DNA from: Aliivibrio salmonicida LFI1238
Lineage (GTDB): Bacteria; Pseudomonadota; Gammaproteobacteria; Enterobacterales; Vibrionaceae
Direction of reading: 5' to 3'
Assembly (NCBI RefSeq): GCF_000196495.1
Contig: NC_011313.1
Span: 372,001 to 436,000, forward strand
Length of the DNA stretch: 64,000 nt
Shown: positions 62,846 through 64,000 of the stretch, one piece after another
Numbering within the stretch: position 1 is the first letter of the stretch
Layout: each line of letters starts with the position of its first letter
Notes under the pieces: model-generated
What the model was told of the DNA's origin: nothing
The model's database searches: none
What the model saw: the letters and a program-made list of their open reading frames with translations, nothing else
Translations under genes and position numbers: made by a program

Positions 62846-64000
62846 TGTATACATCAGTTGGTCGGCAAGATCCAAAGCCTCTTTAACATCGGTATGAATT
62901 AAAGCGGTGCCAAATGAAAAGGAGAGATACATGTCTTTTTCTTCAAAATAGCGCTCGAAATGCGATCGAATGACTAACATTTTCGCGTGAATATCCTCAA
63001 CAGAATACGAGTTAAAGCAAAGTACAAATTCATCACCTCCAAATCGAATTAGAAGGTCTTCTTTTCTTAAGTACTGTTTCAGTAATCGAGCCGCTTCTTT
63101 TAGCTGTAAATCCCCGAGTTGATGACCAAGCTTATCATTGATATTTTTAAATCCATCCAAATCAATAAAGACCAAGGATTTATAGGTATTAATATCAAGA
63201 CATTCTAATTTTGATTTTGTAAAACTGCCTGTCAAAGGATCAATGGATGTTTGTGTATCCTGCGTATCTTCATATACAAAAATCATAATAAATGTCTTAT
63301 CGAAATATTTTATCTTTTGGCGATAGGTGTGGAAGTGTGTGGTTTGTGAACCGACTTCAACCGTTTCATTGGACATTAAAATATCGGAGTCATTATTTAA
63401 TAACTGCTGATCAAGCTGTAAGCACATTTGATAATCTGGGAATCGAGCGAGTACATCATCGGGAGACATCCCAACTAAATCACATTCTAAATAATCGACA
63501 TGCTTTTTACTGTTATAAATGGCCACACCTTGTTCGTCTCTTAAGATAAAAAGGCAATTACAATGCTTCATTAAATTGGTAGTGAATAGAATTGAGGGGC
63601 TTTTAATGCCATCTAATAATTCTTGGTACTTTCGATTGAGTGCGTCCAGATCAAAATTATTGTAATCAATACCTAATAAATTGAATGGGTCTTGAGGCTT
63701 GAAGAGCTCTAAAGCGGCGGCTAATTCGGCTTCGTTTTTTGCAATATTAATATTGTAAATAAAACGGTCGATTGGTGGGTTTTCCGAATTCACTTTGTTT
63801 AACGATTGTTCTGCTTGTGTATCAAGGTTATCGTCAAGAGCAGACAACGGCAATGGGTATGAAAGGTGACAACCTTGTGCTATCACTGAGTCAAAAGAGT
63901 TAATCAAGTTTAATTGATTAACGTTTTCTATGCCCTTTATTATGACTGTATTACCTAAAAATTTATTCAATTTGTGGTAAAGAGAACGTAAAAAACAAAA
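62825..64000 (-). CDS. EAL (tail) - linker - GGDEF protein, partial (5' end beyond window)
   Basis: The frame is open to the right edge, so the TTG at 63970 is not the true start. The first visible residues (LNKFLGNTVIIKGIENVNQL, and AQGCHLSYPLP) match the last strand and helix of an EAL domain. A linker of about 180 residues, possibly PAS-like, follows. The C-terminal diguanylate cyclase domain has DPLTGSFTKSKLE, FIDLDGFKNINDKLGHQLGD and an intact RFGGDEF. The order EAL before GGDEF is the reverse of the usual one. The cyclase site looks complete; phosphodiesterase activity cannot be judged because most of the EAL domain lies outside the window. Confidence 0.85.
   Translation of the reverse strand, partial: FCFLRSLYHKLNKFLGNTVIIKGIENVNQLNLINSFDSVIAQGCHLSYPLPLSALDDNLDTQAEQSLNKVNSENPPIDRFIYNINIAKNEAELAAALELFKPQDPFNLLGIDYNNFDLDALNRKYQELLDGIKSPSILFTTNLMKHCNCLFILRDEQGVAIYNSKKHVDYLECDLVGMSPDDVLARFPDYQMCLQLDQQLLNNDSDILMSNETVEVGSQTTHFHTYRQKIKYFDKTFIMIFVYEDTQDTQTSIDPLTGSFTKSKLECLDINTYKSLVFIDLDGFKNINDKLGHQLGDLQLKEAARLLKQYLRKEDLLIRFGGDEFVLCFNSYSVEDIHAKMLVIRSHFERYFEEKDMYLSFSFGTALIHTDVKEALDLADQLMYTEKSLKI

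Noticed and set aside
1..64000. CRISPR arrays, prophage, toxin-antitoxin or restriction systems, tRNA/rRNA genes
   Set aside because: None seen: no regularly spaced repeats, no phage structural genes, no recognisable defence genes or RNA genes.

Overview
The window looks like a chromosomal segment from a low-GC marine gammaproteobacterium of the family Vibrionaceae, most likely Aliivibrio. The clues are the glpF-glpK-glpR-glpD order, a Vibrio-style Tad pilus locus, a DUF3332 lipoprotein, AT-rich intergenic DNA, and a heavy load of insertion sequences and broken genes. The genus is inferred; no rRNA or tRNA gene is present to confirm it.

Layout. 1-4.2 kb: a response regulator fused to a PP2C-type phosphatase (runs off the left edge), a GT-A glycosyltransferase, an outer-membrane protein with a duplicated module, and an RTX-repeat gene cut short by an IS66 element (4164-6478). 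6.5-12.8 kb: a DUF3332 lipoprotein, a cytosolic glycerophosphodiesterase with an MFS transporter, YidA, TrmK, a 48-aa ORF and a YeiH-type permease. 11.5-19 kb is decaying DNA: a frameshifted membrane-protein remnant, an XRE-family gene broken by two homopolymer frameshifts beside its intact paralogue, an MFS remnant, a frameshifted sulfatase maturase and an IS630 element. 19-32 kb: two DUF1254 paralogues (the second split by an IS91-type element), a FadL-like porin, an eptA / GT9-pseudogene / PmrAB-like operon with a PmrA-like box, and a Ser-type arylsulfatase. 32-34.3 kb: a LysR regulator divergent from a YnjB-type binding protein.

34.7-52.5 kb is the most coherent unit. A complete Tad/Flp pilus operon (flp, tadV, rcpC, rcpA, a CpaD-like lipoprotein, tadZABCDEFG, an OmpA-like gene with an in-frame stop, and a PAP2 membrane protein) is bracketed by signalling genes. 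Upstream is a compact XRE regulator / receiver-degenerate-EAL / HPt trio. Downstream and convergent is a pseudo-receiver plus a hybrid histidine kinase with its own receiver. Together these supply every step of a His-Asp-His-Asp phosphorelay, and the XRE protein belongs to the same family as the pair at 13-15 kb. This is my best candidate for an under-described system.

52.7-64 kb: an exported MTA/SAH-nucleosidase-like protein lacking the usual catalytic Asp, then glpF-glpK, glpR and glpD with GlpR-like operators (a related site precedes the phosphodiesterase at 7.4 kb). Next is a choloylglycine-hydrolase gene split by a second, oppositely oriented IS66 copy with a perfect 8-bp target duplication, and finally an EAL-then-GGDEF protein running off the right edge. 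The two IS66 copies are nearly identical, inverted and about 54 kb apart. Only the second has a target duplication, so the first sits at a rearrangement scar.
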